Shown: positions 42,807-51,790 of the stretch, piece after piece
Layout: each line of letters starts with the position of its first letter
Numbering within the stretch: the first letter of the stretch is position 1
DNA from: Quisquiliibacterium transsilvanicum
GTDB lineage: Bacteria > Pseudomonadota > Gammaproteobacteria > Burkholderiales > Burkholderiaceae_E
Length of the DNA: 64,000 bases
Assembly (NCBI RefSeq): GCF_014202215.1
Contig: NZ_JACHGB010000001.1
Span: 186,001-250,000, forward strand
Direction of reading: 5' to 3'
Notes under the pieces: model-generated
The model's database searches: none
What the model was told of the DNA's origin: nothing
Seen by the model: the letters and a program-made list of their open reading frames with translations, nothing else
Translations under genes and position numbers: made by a program

Positions 42807-44894
42807 ATGACCGGCCTCGTGCCCGACAGCTCGAAGTTCATCAGCTATCCCGGCAGTCCCTTCCAGCTGTACCAGCCCTTCGCCCCGGCTGGTGATCAGC
42901 CGGAGGCGATCTCGCGCCTGGTCGAGGGGGTCGAGGATGGGCTGAGCTTCCAGACGCTGCTGGGCGTCACCGGCTCGGGCAAGACCTTCACGATGGCCAA
43001 CGTCATCGCCCGTACCGGGCGACCGGCGCTGGTGCTCGCGCCCAACAAGACGCTTGCGGCCCAACTGTACGCCGAAATGCGGGAGTTCTTCCCGAACAAC
43101 GCGGTCGAGTACTTCGTTTCCTACTACGACTACTACCAGCCCGAGGCCTACGTACCGCAGCGCGACCTGTTCATCGAGAAAGACTCGTCGATCAACGAGC
43201 ACATCGAGCAGATGCGGCTGTCGGCCACCAAGTCGCTGCTGGAGCGGCGCGACACGATCATCGTCGGCACGGTGTCCTGCATCTATGGCATCGGCAACCC
43301 GCACGATTACCACGCGATGATCCTCACGCTGCGGGTGCGCGACCGCCTGTCGCAGCGCGACGTCCTGCAGCGGCTGGTCGGCATGCAGTACAAGCGCAGC
43401 GACATGGAGTTCGCGCGCGGCAATTTCCGGGTGCGCGGCGACACCATCGACATTTTCCCCGCCGAGCACGCGGAACTCGCGGTGCGCGTGGAGCTGTTCG
43501 ACGACGAGATCGAGAGCATCCAGCTGTTCGACCCGCTCACCGGCAAGGTCCGTCAGAAGGTGCCGCGCTTCACGGTCTACCCGTCGTCCCACTACGTGAC
43601 GCCGCGCGCCACGGTGCTGCGCGCCATCGAGGACATCAAGGTCGAACTCGCCGAGCGCCTGAAGCACTTCTATGCCGAGGGCAAGCTGGTCGAGGCGCAG
43701 CGCCTCGAGCAGCGCACCCGCTTCGACCTCGAGATGCTCCAGGAACTCGGCTTCTGCAAGGGCATCGAGAACTACTCGCGCCACCTGTCCGGCGCGAAGG
43801 CGGGCGAGCCCCCACCCACGCTGGTCGACTACCTGCCGGCCGACGCGCTGATGATCATCGACGAGAGCCACGTCACCATCGGTCAGCTCGGCGGCATGTA
43901 TCGCGGCGACCGCTCGCGCAAGGAAACCCTGGTCGACTACGGGTTCCGGCTGCCGTCGGCGCTGGACAACCGGCCGCTGAAGTTCGAGGAGTTCGAGGGC
44001 AAGGTGCGCCAGTGCGTGTTCGTCTCGGCCACGCCCGCCGCCTACGAGGCTGAGCATTCGGGCCAGGTGGTCGAGCAGGTGGTGCGTCCCACCGGCCTGA
44101 TCGACCCCGACGTGCAGGTGCGCCCGGCGGTCAACCAGGTCGACGACGTGCTCTCGGAGATCAACGAGCGGGCCGCCGTGGGCGACCGGGTGCTGGTCAC
44201 CACGCTCACCAAGCGCATGGCCGAGGACCTCACCGACTATCTCGGCGAGCACGGCGTGAAAGTCCGCTACCTGCACTCCGACATCGATACCGTGGAGCGT
44301 GTCGAGATCATCCGCGACCTGCGGCTCGGCGTGTTCGACGTGCTGGTGGGCATCAACCTGCTGCGTGAAGGCCTGGACATTCCGGAGGTGTCGCTGGTGG
44401 CGATCCTGGATGCGGACAAGGAAGGGTTCCTGCGCTCGGAGCGCAGCCTGATCCAGACGATCGGGCGCGCCGCGCGCAACCTGAACGGCAAGGCCATTCT
44501 TTACGCGGACCGAATCACCGATTCAATGCGCCGGGCCATCGACGAGACCGAGCGCCGACGCGTCAAGCAGGTGGCGCACAACACCGCCCACGGCATCGTG
44601 CCCCGCGGGGTGCGCAAGCAGGTGCGCGAGCTCATCGATGGCGTGTACGACCCGCAGCAGGTGCGCGACGATCTCGCCGCCGAGCGCGAGCAGGCGCGCT
44701 ACGAGGTGCTCGGCGAGAAGGGCGCGGCGAAGGAACTCAAGCGGCTCGAGAAGCAGATGCTCGAGCATGCCCGCAACCTCGAGTTCGAGAAGGCGGCGCG
44801 GGTGCGCGACCAGCTCGCGGTCCTGAAACAACAGATTTTTGGAGCAAGCGGCAATGCGAACGTCCTGGCGTTCGTGGCTGATCGCGCGGCTTAG
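42807..44894 (+). CDS. uvrB: Excinuclease ABC subunit B
   Basis: The DNA damage-verifying helicase-like subunit of nucleotide excision repair, 695 residues. Walker A is GVTGSGKT (53-60), the DNA-clamping beta-hairpin region is [15 protein letters not shown], the DEAD-like box is IIDESHVT, and helicase motifs V and VI are [14 protein letters not shown] and QTIGRAARN. The UVR/UvrC-binding domain closes the protein ([20 protein letters not shown]). ATG 42807 is taken because similarity begins there ([15 protein letters not shown]); the frame is open to 42681. No LexA-type box was recognised. Confidence 0.96.
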   Translation: MTGLVPDSSKFISYPGSPFQLYQPFAPAGDQPEAISRLVEGVEDGLSFQTLLGVTGSGKTFTMANVIARTGRPALVLAPNKTLAAQLYAEMREFFPNNAVEYFVSYYDYYQPEAYVPQRDLFIEKDSSINEHIEQMRLSATKSLLERRDTIIVGTVSCIYGIGNPHDYHAMILTLRVRDRLSQRDVLQRLVGMQYKRSDMEFARGNFRVRGDTIDIFPAEHAELAVRVELFDDEIESIQLFDPLTGKVRQKVPRFTVYPSSHYVTPRATVLRAIEDIKVELAERLKHFYAEGKLVEAQRLEQRTRFDLEMLQELGFCKGIENYSRHLSGAKAGEPPPTLVDYLPADALMIIDESHVTIGQLGGMYRGDRSRKETLVDYGFRLPSALDNRPLKFEEFEGKVRQCVFVSATPAAYEAEHSGQVVEQVVRPTGLIDPDVQVRPAVNQVDDVLSEINERAAVGDRVLVTTLTKRMAEDLTDYLGEHGVKVRYLHSDIDTVERVEIIRDLRLGVFDVLVGINLLREGLDIPEVSLVAILDADKEGFLRSERSLIQTIGRAARNLNGKAILYADRITDSMRRAIDETERRRVKQVAHNTAHGIVPRGVRKQVRELIDGVYDPQQVRDDLAAEREQARYEVLGEKGAAKELKRLEKQMLEHARNLEFEKAARVRDQLAVLKQQIFGASGNANVLAFVADRAA

Positions 44895-44946
44895 GGGGCT
44901 CCCTTTGCGCGCACCAAGGAAATTCACATCATCGTCGGATATTGAA

Positions 44947-45468
44947 ATGGCAAAACGAGAACCGATCTCCCTGGCTATGAATACGCGAGTTCTGTTCGTC
45001 TGCATGGGCAACATCTGCCGTTCGCCGATGGCGGAGGGCGTGTTCCGGCACCTGATCCGTCAGGCCGGACTCGACGAGGTCGTCAAGGTGGCCTCGGCGG
45101 GAACGCACGCCTTCCACGTGGGCGAAGCGCCCGACAAGCGGGCCCAGGCCGTCGCCTCCAAGCGCGGCTTCGACATCTCCGACCTGCGCGCCGCCCGGGT
45201 CAAGGAGAAGGATTTCGACGACTTCGACATGATCCTGGCGATGGACTGGGACAATCTGTCGCTGCTGCAGCAGATGGCCCCGAAGCGCAATCACCACAAG
45301 CTTCAGCTGCTGATGCGCTTCGCCACCGAGCACGAGTCGGCGACCATCCCGGATCCCTACTACGGCAACGCCCAGGGCTTCGAGCAGGTGCTCGACTACA
45401 TCGAGGATGCCTGCACCGGCCTGCTCGAAGTGGCCAAGCGGCGCGCCACGCAGGTTGCCGCTGCGTGA
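44947..45468 (+). CDS. Low-molecular-weight protein tyrosine phosphatase
   Basis: The P-loop CMGNICRS gives the CX5R catalytic signature (Cys19, Arg25 with this start) and IPDPYYGN carries the general-acid Asp. The 173-residue length is normal for the family, which dephosphorylates Tyr kinases, exopolysaccharide regulators or arsenate. ATG 44977 (MNTRVLFVCMGN) fits the family N-terminus as well as 44947, which has a weak GGA upstream. It lies 52 bp downstream of uvrB and may be read through from it. The stop codon falls inside a perfect 17-bp hairpin. Confidence 0.9.
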   Translation: MAKREPISLAMNTRVLFVCMGNICRSPMAEGVFRHLIRQAGLDEVVKVASAGTHAFHVGEAPDKRAQAVASKRGFDISDLRAARVKEKDFDDFDMILAMDWDNLSLLQQMAPKRNHHKLQLLMRFATEHESATIPDPYYGNAQGFEQVLDYIEDACTGLLEVAKRRATQVAAA

Positions 45469-45501
45469 CCCGGCCCGCTGCATCGCAGCGGGCCGGGTCA
45501 C
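45465..45501. terminator. Perfect 17-bp stem between convergent genes
   Basis: GTGACCCGGCCCGCTGC (45465-45481) pairs exactly with 45485-45501 around ATC. It begins at the phosphatase stop codon and lies before the 3' end of the converging aldehyde dehydrogenase gene. It lacks a T-run, so intrinsic termination is not assured. Confidence 0.6.
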
Positions 45502-45583
45502 GCCCGGACGCACTGCGTTCGGGAGCGGCAACCTGCGTGAGCGGCCGGGCCGGGGCGGCGTCCGCCGTCCCGGTCCTCCTTCC

Positions 45584-47002
45584 CTACAGGCGTTTCATCA
45601 GCGCCAGCATCTTGTGCACCAGCGGCCGGTAGGGCGGCATGAAGAGGTGCATGCCGTTCAGCCTTGACTGCCTGAACACCGGCGTCATCTTGCTGAAGGT
45701 CTCGAACCCCCACTTCCCGTGGTAGTGCCCCATCCCTGAGGCGCCGACGCCGCCGAAGGGGAGTTCGTCCTGCGCGAAGTGCACGAGCGTCTCGTTGATG
45801 CAGGCGCCTCCAACGTGGGTCTGGCGCAGCGCGTGGTCGGCGCGGCTGGAGTCGTTGTCGAACCAGTAGAGCGCCAGCGGGTGCGGCATGCCGTTGACGA
45901 AGGCCAGCGCCTGCGCCGGATCGTCGTAGGGGATCACCGGCAGCAGCGGGCCGAAGATCTCGTCGCGCATCACTGTGAGCGACGGGTCCGGCGCCACCAG
46001 CAGCACGGGGCCCATCCGGTGCGCGGCGTCGTCGCGCGCGGGGCCGCCGAAACCGTCCACCCGGCGCACGCCTGCTGCTGCGGCTTCCTCGAGCCAGCTC
46101 ACCAGCCGGCCGTACTGGCGCTGGTCGATGATGCTGCAGTAGTCGCCGTCGGCGAGTCCGGTGGGGTACATCCGGGCGGCCTGCGCGCGCGCGGCCTGCA
46201 CGAAGTCCTCGAGCCGGTCGCGCGGCACCAGCACGTAGTCCGGTGCGATGCAGGTCTGGCCGGCGTTGACCAGCTTGCCGGACATGATCCGGGCGGCGGC
46301 CTTGTCCACGTCGTAGCCAGGGGCGATCACTGCTGGCGACTTGCCGCCCAGCTCGAGCGTCACCGGGGTGAGGTTGGCGCTCGCCGCGGCCATCACGCGG
46401 CGGCCGACCGAGGTGGAGCCGGTGAACACCAGGTGGTCGAAGGGCAGGGACGAGAAGGCGGCGGCGACCTCGGGGCCGCCGGTGATCACCGTGACCTCGT
46501 CCGGGCGGAAGTGGTCGGCCACCAGCCGTTGGAACAGCGCCGAGAAGGCCGGCGAGTACTCGGAGAGCTTGATCATCGCGCGATCGCCGGCGACCAGCGC
46601 GCCGGCCAGCGGGCCGATCGTCAGGCCGAGCGGGTAGTTCCACGGAACGATGATGCCGACCACGCCGACCGGGCGCGGCATCACATGCGCCCGGGCCGGC
46701 AGGAACCACTTCGAAACCCAGACGCCGCGGGTACGCATCCAGCGCGGGCCGTGGCGCAGCGCGGTGCGGATCTCGGAGAGGCTGGGGAAGACCTCGGCGA
46801 TCTGGGTCTCCAGCCGCGGGCGGCCGCCGAAGTCGGCGTCGATCGCCTCCTCGATGGCGGTCTCGTTCTCCACGATCAGCCGTCGCAACCGCTCCAGCCG
46901 GTCGCGCCGCGCCGGCCAGTCGGGGAAGGGAGCCGCGCGGTGCGCATCGCGCATTGTTGCGAGAGCTGTGTTCAGGTCGAGCGAGCCGTCGTGCGGGGTC
47001 AT
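45584..47002 (-). CDS. Coniferyl-aldehyde-type aldehyde dehydrogenase
   Basis: NAD(P)+-dependent aldehyde dehydrogenase of 472 residues. VVGIIVPWNYPLGLTIGPLA (cofactor site), FTGSTSVGRRV, the Glu of TLELGGKSPAVIAPG and the catalytic Cys of NAGQTCIAPDYVLVPRDR are all present. The IAPDYVLV context and RWMRTRGVWVSKWF are characteristic of the coniferyl aldehyde dehydrogenase group, which oxidises hydroxycinnamaldehydes to acids. Such an activity would feed ferulate to the CoA ligase at 19188-21059. ATG 47002 is chosen; the frame is open further upstream but without similarity. Confidence 0.85.
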   Translation of the reverse strand: MTPHDGSLDLNTALATMRDAHRAAPFPDWPARRDRLERLRRLIVENETAIEEAIDADFGGRPRLETQIAEVFPSLSEIRTALRHGPRWMRTRGVWVSKWFLPARAHVMPRPVGVVGIIVPWNYPLGLTIGPLAGALVAGDRAMIKLSEYSPAFSALFQRLVADHFRPDEVTVITGGPEVAAAFSSLPFDHLVFTGSTSVGRRVMAAASANLTPVTLELGGKSPAVIAPGYDVDKAAARIMSGKLVNAGQTCIAPDYVLVPRDRLEDFVQAARAQAARMYPTGLADGDYCSIIDQRQYGRLVSWLEEAAAAGVRRVDGFGGPARDDAAHRMGPVLLVAPDPSLTVMRDEIFGPLLPVIPYDDPAQALAFVNGMPHPLALYWFDNDSSRADHALRQTHVGGACINETLVHFAQDELPFGGVGASGMGHYHGKWGFETFSKMTPVFRQSRLNGMHLFMPPYRPLVHKMLALMKRL

Positions 47003-47117
47003 GGCGGATCCTGGAGGGGCAGGCGAGCCGGGCAATCGCCGACCGTGCAGCAAGCTTATCCGCTCGGGCTGGAGGGGAGGCTCCAATCGCGGCGACCCTC
47101 TGCCGGAGGCGTCCATG

Positions 47118-47151
47118 AAACCTGACTAATTTGGTCCTATTAGGGTATACT
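47118..47151 (+). promoter_or_regulatory. iscR promoter with IscR type 1-like site
   Basis: CTGACT (47122-47127) and TATACT (47146-47151) are 18 bp apart. Overlapping them, 47118-47142 matches the core of the IscR type 1 consensus, CYTGACTAATTTNGTC, with a poorer right edge. This fits autorepression by Fe-S-loaded IscR. Confidence 0.7.
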
Positions 47152-47186
47152 TGATCGCCTTAGTCAAGCTCTCCGGGAGGTGCGAC

Positions 47187-47720
47187 ATGCGTCTGACGAC
47201 CAAGGGCAGGTTTGCCGTCACCGCGATGATCGACCTGGCCATGCGGCAGCATCATGGCCCGGTGACGCTGGCCGGCATCAGCCAGCGCCAGAAGATCTCT
47301 CTTTCCTACCTCGAGCAGCTGTTCGGCAAGCTGCGCCGGCACGACCTCGTGGAGAGCACGCGCGGCCCGGGCGGCGGCTACACGCTCGCGCGGCCGGCCC
47401 GCGAGATCACCGTGGCGGACGTCATCTTCGCGGTGGACGAGCCGATCGACGCCACCCAGTGCGGCGGCAAGGCCAACTGCGACGACGATCGCGAGTGCAT
47501 GACCCATGAGCTCTGGACCAACCTCAACCGCAAGATGATCGAGTATCTGGATTCGGTCTCGCTTGCCGACCTGGTCGAGCAGCAGCGCGGCCGCGAGGCC
47601 AAGAGCGCTCCGGCCAAGCCGGTGTCGGTGCTGCGCGAGCACCGCGCGGCGCTCGAGTTCCCGACTTCCACGCTGCAGCCGATCCGCACGGACGGCACGC
47701 GCGCACCCTCTGCGTCCTGA
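47187..47720 (+). CDS. iscR: Fe-S cluster regulator IscR
   Basis: Rrf2-family regulator of 177 residues. The winged-helix part (MRLTTKGRFAVTAMIDLAMR, SLSYLEQLFGKLRRHDLVES, GPGGGYTLAR) is followed by the [2Fe-2S] ligands Cys92, Cys98, Cys104 and His107, at exactly the positions known in E. coli IscR. It represses its own operon when holding a cluster. GGGAGG stands before ATG 47187. The next gene is iscA, 15 bp away; iscS and iscU, which usually intervene, are absent here. Confidence 0.95.
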   Translation: MRLTTKGRFAVTAMIDLAMRQHHGPVTLAGISQRQKISLSYLEQLFGKLRRHDLVESTRGPGGGYTLARPAREITVADVIFAVDEPIDATQCGGKANCDDDRECMTHELWTNLNRKMIEYLDSVSLADLVEQQRGREAKSAPAKPVSVLREHRAALEFPTSTLQPIRTDGTRAPSAS

Positions 47721-47735
47721 AGGAGAACACCCGAA

Positions 47736-48059
47736 ATGGCGATCACCCTCACTGAAAGCGCTGCACGGCACATCGCGCGCTCGCTCGAGAAGCGCGGGGC
47801 CGGCGTCGGCCTGCGCCTGGGCGTCAAGACCACCGGCTGCTCGGGAATGGCCTACAAGATCGAGTTCGCCGACAGCGTCGGCGACACCGACCTCCAGTTC
47901 GAGACCAACGGCGTGCGCGTGCTGGTCGACCCGGAGAGCCTCTCCTACCTCGACGGCACGGAGCTCGATTTCGTGCGCGAGGGCCTGAACGAGGGCTTCC
48001 GCTTCAACAATCCGAACGTGAAGGCCGCCTGCGGCTGCGGCGAGTCCTTCACCGTCTAG
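47736..48059 (+). CDS. iscA: Iron-sulfur assembly protein IscA
   Basis: A-type carrier of 107 residues with Cys35 (TTGCSGMAY), Cys99 and Cys101 (ACGCGESF), the exact triad and length of IscA. It receives and passes on Fe-S clusters or iron. It is coupled to iscR in one transcript. The downstream genes are not isc genes (an sbtA remnant follows), so the classical iscSUA-hscBA-fdx order is broken and the remaining assembly genes must lie elsewhere. Confidence 0.93.
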   Translation: MAITLTESAARHIARSLEKRGAGVGLRLGVKTTGCSGMAYKIEFADSVGDTDLQFETNGVRVLVDPESLSYLDGTELDFVREGLNEGFRFNNPNVKAACGCGESFTV

Positions 48060-48099
48060 GATCGCGCCCGAAGGACGGCAGGGAGCCTGAGCAGCGCAG

Positions 48100-48728
48100 A
48101 TGCTCGATCCGGTCGTCCTGTTCTTCCTGCTCGGCGTGGTGGCGCGCCTGGCGCGCTCCGACCTGCGCCTGCCGGAGCCGCTCTACGAGACGCTGTCCAT
48201 CTACCTGCTGCTGGCGATCGGCCTGAAGGGCGGGATCGAGCTCGCCCGCCAGCCGCTGGCCGAGGTGCTGCCGCTTGCGGGCACTGCCATCCTGCTGTCC
48301 GCGGCCATCCCCTTCCTGCTGTTTCCGCTGCTGCGCGGCTCGCCCCGATGCAGCCGCTGTTCGGTGACCTGTTCAAGGGCGTGCTGGCGCTGTTCCTGCT
48401 GGAGATGGGGCTGGTGGCCGGCAGCCGCCTGCCGGAGCTGCGGCGCGCCGGAATCTTCCTGGTGATCTTCGGGGTGCTGGCGCCGCTCGGGCTGGCGGCG
48501 CTGGGAATGGCGGCCGGCACGGCACTGGGGCTGTCGGCCGGAGGCAAGGTGGTGCTGGCGGCGCTGTGCGCCAGCGCCTCCTGCATCGCGGCGCCGACCG
48601 CGATGCGGATCGCGGTGCCGGAGGCCAATCCGGCGCTGTCCATCGGCGCCTCGCTGGGCGTCACGTTTCCATTTGACGTCATCGTTGGCATCCCGCTGTA
48701 CATCGCGGCGGCGCGCTGGCTCGGCTGA
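48100..48728 (+). pseudogene. SbtA-like bicarbonate transporter, centre deleted
   Basis: The first part (MLDPVVLFFLLGVVARLARS, ETLSIYLLLAIGLKGGIELA, up to PFLLFPLLRGSP at about 48342) matches the start of SbtA-family Na+/bicarbonate symporters. The end (QPLFGDLFKGVLALFLLEMG, ASCIAAPTAMRIAVPEANPA, LGVTFPFDVIVGIPLY) matches their C-terminus, but in another frame from 48348. Roughly 150 residues in the middle are missing and the join shifts the frame, so no full transporter is made. The separate frame 48348-48728 could in principle yield a 126-residue C-terminal fragment. The partner PII-like gene follows intact. Confidence 0.82.
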
Positions 48729-48748
48729 AGCGCGCCAAGGGAGGATCG

Positions 48749-49051
48749 ATGCAGAAACATCCGCGCAAGCTGCTCGTCGTCATCACCGAAGCGGCGATCG
48801 AGCGCGCGCTGATCGCGGACCTGCGCCGCCTTGGCGCGCTGGGCTACACGGTCAACGAGGTGCGCGGCGGCGGCTCCAGCGGCGAACGCTCGGGGGAGTG
48901 GGAAGCCGAGCGCTCTGTGAAGTTCCAGGTGGTCTGCACCGAGGAGGCGGCCGAGCGGATCGCCGCACATCTGCTGCAGGCCTACGGGCCGCATTACCGG
49001 ATCGTGCTGTACCTCGCGGACGTCGAGGTGTTCCGCGGCGAGAAGTTCTGA
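48749..49051 (+). CDS. PII-like protein, SbtB-type
   Basis: A 100-residue PII-superfamily protein. The strand-helix start (KLLVVITEAAIERALIADLR), a T-loop-like segment (NEVRGGGSSGERSGEWEAER) and the closing HYRIVLYLADVEVFRGEKF resemble SbtB proteins that bind adenyl nucleotides and gate SbtA. GGAGG lies before the ATG. It starts 20 bp after the sbtA remnant, as in normal sbtAB pairs, and is itself undamaged. It may have kept another target or simply not yet decayed. Confidence 0.82.
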   Translation: MQKHPRKLLVVITEAAIERALIADLRRLGALGYTVNEVRGGGSSGERSGEWEAERSVKFQVVCTEEAAERIAAHLLQAYGPHYRIVLYLADVEVFRGEKF

Positions 49052-49060
49052 GGCTGAACT

Positions 49061-50578
49061 TCAGCTCTCGTTCTTGAGCGCCGGGAACAGGATGACGTCG
49101 CGGATGTTGGCGCTGTCGGTGACCAGCATCACGAGCCGGTCGATGCCGATGCCGCAGCCGCCAGTGGGCGGCATGCCGTGCTCCAGCGCGCGGATGAAGT
49201 CGGCGTCGTAGTACATCGCCTCTTCGTCGCCAGCCTCCTTGGCCTCCACCTGGCTGCGGAAGCGCGCCGCCTGGTCCTCGGCGTCGTTCAGCTCCGAGAA
49301 GCCGTTGGCGATCTCGCGGCCGGTGATGAAGAGCTCGAAGCGCTCGGTGATGCCGGGGCGGGTGTCCGACTCGCGGGCCAGCGGAGACACTTCCACCGGG
49401 TAGTCGACGATGAAGGTGGGCTCCCACAGCTTGCTCTCGGCCACCTCCTCGAACAGCGCGAGCTGCAGCGCGCCCACGCCGGCGTTGCGGTGGCGCACGT
49501 CGTTCACGTCCACGCCCAGGCGCGCGAGTTCGGTGCGCAGGAAGGCAGCATCCTCCAGCTGCGCAGCCGTGTAGCCGGGCGCGTGCTCGAGGATGGCCTG
49601 CGCGATGGTCAGCCGCGCGAAGGGCTCGGACAGGTCAAGCGGCCGGTCCTGGTAGCTGAGCTTCGCAGTGCCGGCGGCGGCGATCGCTGCGTCGCGGATC
49701 ACGTTCTCGGTGAAGTCCATCAGCCACCGGTAGTCCGTGTAGGCCGCGTAGAACTCCATCATCGTGAACTCGGGGTTGTGGCGCGGGCTGATGCCTTCGT
49801 TGCGGAAGTTGCGGTTGATCTCGAAGACCCGCTCGAAGCCGCCGACGATCAGCCGCTTCAGGTAGAGCTCGGGCGCGATGCGCAGGAACATCTGCTGGTC
49901 GAGCGCGTTGTGGTGGGTCACGAAGGGCTTGGCCGCCGCGCCGCCGGGGATCGGGTGCAGCATCGGGGTCTCGACCTCGAGGAAGCCGTGGCCGGTCATG
50001 AAGGAGCGGATCGCCGAGACGATGCGGCTGCGCTTGACGAAGGTCTGGCGCGTGCCTTCGGTGACGATCAGGTCGACGTAGCGCTGGCGGTAGCGCGCCT
50101 CCTGGTCGGCCAGCCCGTGGAACTTGTCGGGCAGCGGGCGCAGCGCCTTGGCCAGCAGCCGCACGCCGGAGCAGCGCACCGAGAGTTCGCCCTTCATCGT
50201 CTTGAAGAGCGTGCCTTCGGCGGCGACGATGTCGCCGAGGTCCCAGTGCTTGAAGGCCTCGTGCGTCTCGGCGCCCACGCCGGCGTCGTTCAGCCAGAGC
50301 TGCATGCGGCCAGTGGCGTCCTGGATGGTGGCGAAGCTGGCCTTGCCCTGCACCCGCTTGAGCATCATCCGGCCGGCGAGCGACACCCGCACCGCCGCCG
50401 CCTCGAGTTCCTCGCGCGACAGCCCGTCGTGCAGCCGGACCAGGTCCTGGGCGCGGTCGGCGGGAACGAAGTCGTTCGGGAAGGCGACGCCAAGCTCGCG
50501 CTGGCGGGCGAGCTTGGCGCGGCGCTCGGCGATGATCTGGTTCTCGTCGAGTGGAATCGGTGCGGTGTCGTCGGTCAT
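49061..50578 (-). CDS. lysS: Lysyl-tRNA synthetase
   Basis: Class II lysyl-tRNA synthetase of 505 residues. The OB-fold anticodon-binding domain ([20 protein letters not shown]) is followed by the catalytic core: motif 1 [20 protein letters not shown], motif 2 [20 protein letters not shown] and motif 3 [15 protein letters not shown]. Length and domain order are those of housekeeping LysRS. It follows prfB by 79 bp on the same strand, the prfB-lysS pairing seen in many proteobacteria. Confidence 0.96.
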   Translation of the reverse strand: MTDDTAPIPLDENQIIAERRAKLARQRELGVAFPNDFVPADRAQDLVRLHDGLSREELEAAAVRVSLAGRMMLKRVQGKASFATIQDATGRMQLWLNDAGVGAETHEAFKHWDLGDIVAAEGTLFKTMKGELSVRCSGVRLLAKALRPLPDKFHGLADQEARYRQRYVDLIVTEGTRQTFVKRSRIVSAIRSFMTGHGFLEVETPMLHPIPGGAAAKPFVTHHNALDQQMFLRIAPELYLKRLIVGGFERVFEINRNFRNEGISPRHNPEFTMMEFYAAYTDYRWLMDFTENVIRDAAIAAAGTAKLSYQDRPLDLSEPFARLTIAQAILEHAPGYTAAQLEDAAFLRTELARLGVDVNDVRHRNAGVGALQLALFEEVAESKLWEPTFIVDYPVEVSPLARESDTRPGITERFELFITGREIANGFSELNDAEDQAARFRSQVEAKEAGDEEAMYYDADFIRALEHGMPPTGGCGIGIDRLVMLVTDSANIRDVILFPALKNES

Positions 50579-50657
50579 GGCCTGCTTTCTGGACGTGGCC
50601 GGCGGGACGAGCCCGCGGGCGCGGTCGGCGGTGGTGCGCCGAGGCGGTCGAGCCGCC

Positions 50658-51762
50658 TCAGATTCCCTGCTTGAGGCTCGCCGAGATGAACTCGTCGAGG
50701 TCGCCGTCGAGCACGGACTTGGTGTTGCTGATCTCGACGTTGGTGCGCAGATCCTTGATCCGCGAGTTGTCGAGCACGTAGGAGCGGATCTGGTGGCCCC
50801 AGCCGATGTCTGCCTTGCCCGCCTCGATCTTGTCTTGCTCGGCGCGGCGCTTGCGCATCTCGTGGTCGTACAGACGCGCGCGCAGCATCTTCATTGCCGC
50901 ATCGCGGTTGTTGTGCTGCGAGCGGTCGTTCTGGCACTGCACGACGATGCCGGTCGGGTTGTGCGTGATCCGCACCGCCGATTCGGTCTTGTTGACGTGC
51001 TGGCCACCCGCGCCCGAGGCGCGGTAGACGTCGATGCGCAGGTCGGCGGGATTGATGTCGATCTCGAAGGAGTCGTCCACTTCCGGGTAGACGAACACCG
51101 AGGCGAACGAGGTGTGGCGCCCGCCGCTGGAGTCGAAGGGCGACTTGCGCACCAGCCGGTGGATGCCGGTTTCGGTGCGCAGGAATCCGTAGGCGTACTC
51201 GCCTTCGACCTTGAACGTTGCGCCCTTGATGCCGGCGACCTCGGCCTCGGATTCTTCGAGCAGTTCGGTCTTGAAGCCCTTGCGCTCGCAGTAGCGCAGG
51301 TACTGGCGCAGCAGCATGCCGGCCCAGTCCTGGGCCTCGGTGCCGCCGGCGCCGGCCTGGATCTCGATGAAGCAGTTGCTGGGGTCGGCCGGGTTGGAGA
51401 ACATCCGGCGGAACTCGAGGTCCTCGACCTTACGTTCCACCTCGGCGACGTCGGTCTCCACTGCCACCAGCGTGTCCGCGTCGTCCTCGTCGCTGGCCAT
51501 CGCGAAGAGGTCGGCGGCATCCTTGAGCGCGGCGTCGATGGAGTCCAGGTTCAGGACCACGTCCTCGAGCATCTTCTTCTCGCGGCCGAGGTCCTGCGCA
51601 TGCTTGGGGTCGTTCCAGATGTCCGGGGCTTCGAGCTCCCGGTCGACTTCGATCAGGCGGTTCTTCTTTTCATCGTAGTCAAAGATACCCCCGTAGATCG
51701 AGGGCCCGCGCGCGCAGTCCGTCGATCAGGGTTTCGAGCTGATTCAGGCGTTCTGCTTCCAT
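50658..51762 (-). CDS. prfB: Peptide chain release factor 2, +1 frameshift
   Basis: Reads UGA and UAA stop codons. The gene is in two frames. ATG 51762 starts [16 protein letters not shown], which reaches TGA at 51679-51681 after ...RGYL. A +1 shift at TATCTTTGAC continues as [20 protein letters not shown] and then to 50658. The slippery CTT-TGA-C and the preceding Shine-Dalgarno-like GGGGG match the known autoregulatory site of prfB. Downstream, [12 protein letters not shown] contains the SPF stop-codon recognition tripeptide and [16 protein letters not shown] the catalytic GGQ. The full product is 367 residues. It is followed by lysS. Confidence 0.96.
51676..51692 (-). promoter_or_regulatory. 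prfB programmed frameshift site
   Basis: On the minus strand a GGGGG stretch is followed by TATCTTTGAC: CTT in the P site, TGA in the A site, C after it. Low RF2 favours the +1 shift, so RF2 controls its own synthesis. Confidence 0.93.
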
Positions 51763-51790
51763 GGCGCTGCCCCCTCGGGAAAACCGGAAA

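Noticed and set aside
51679..51681. Premature stop in prfB
   Set aside because: It is the programmed RF2 frameshift site, not a mutation.
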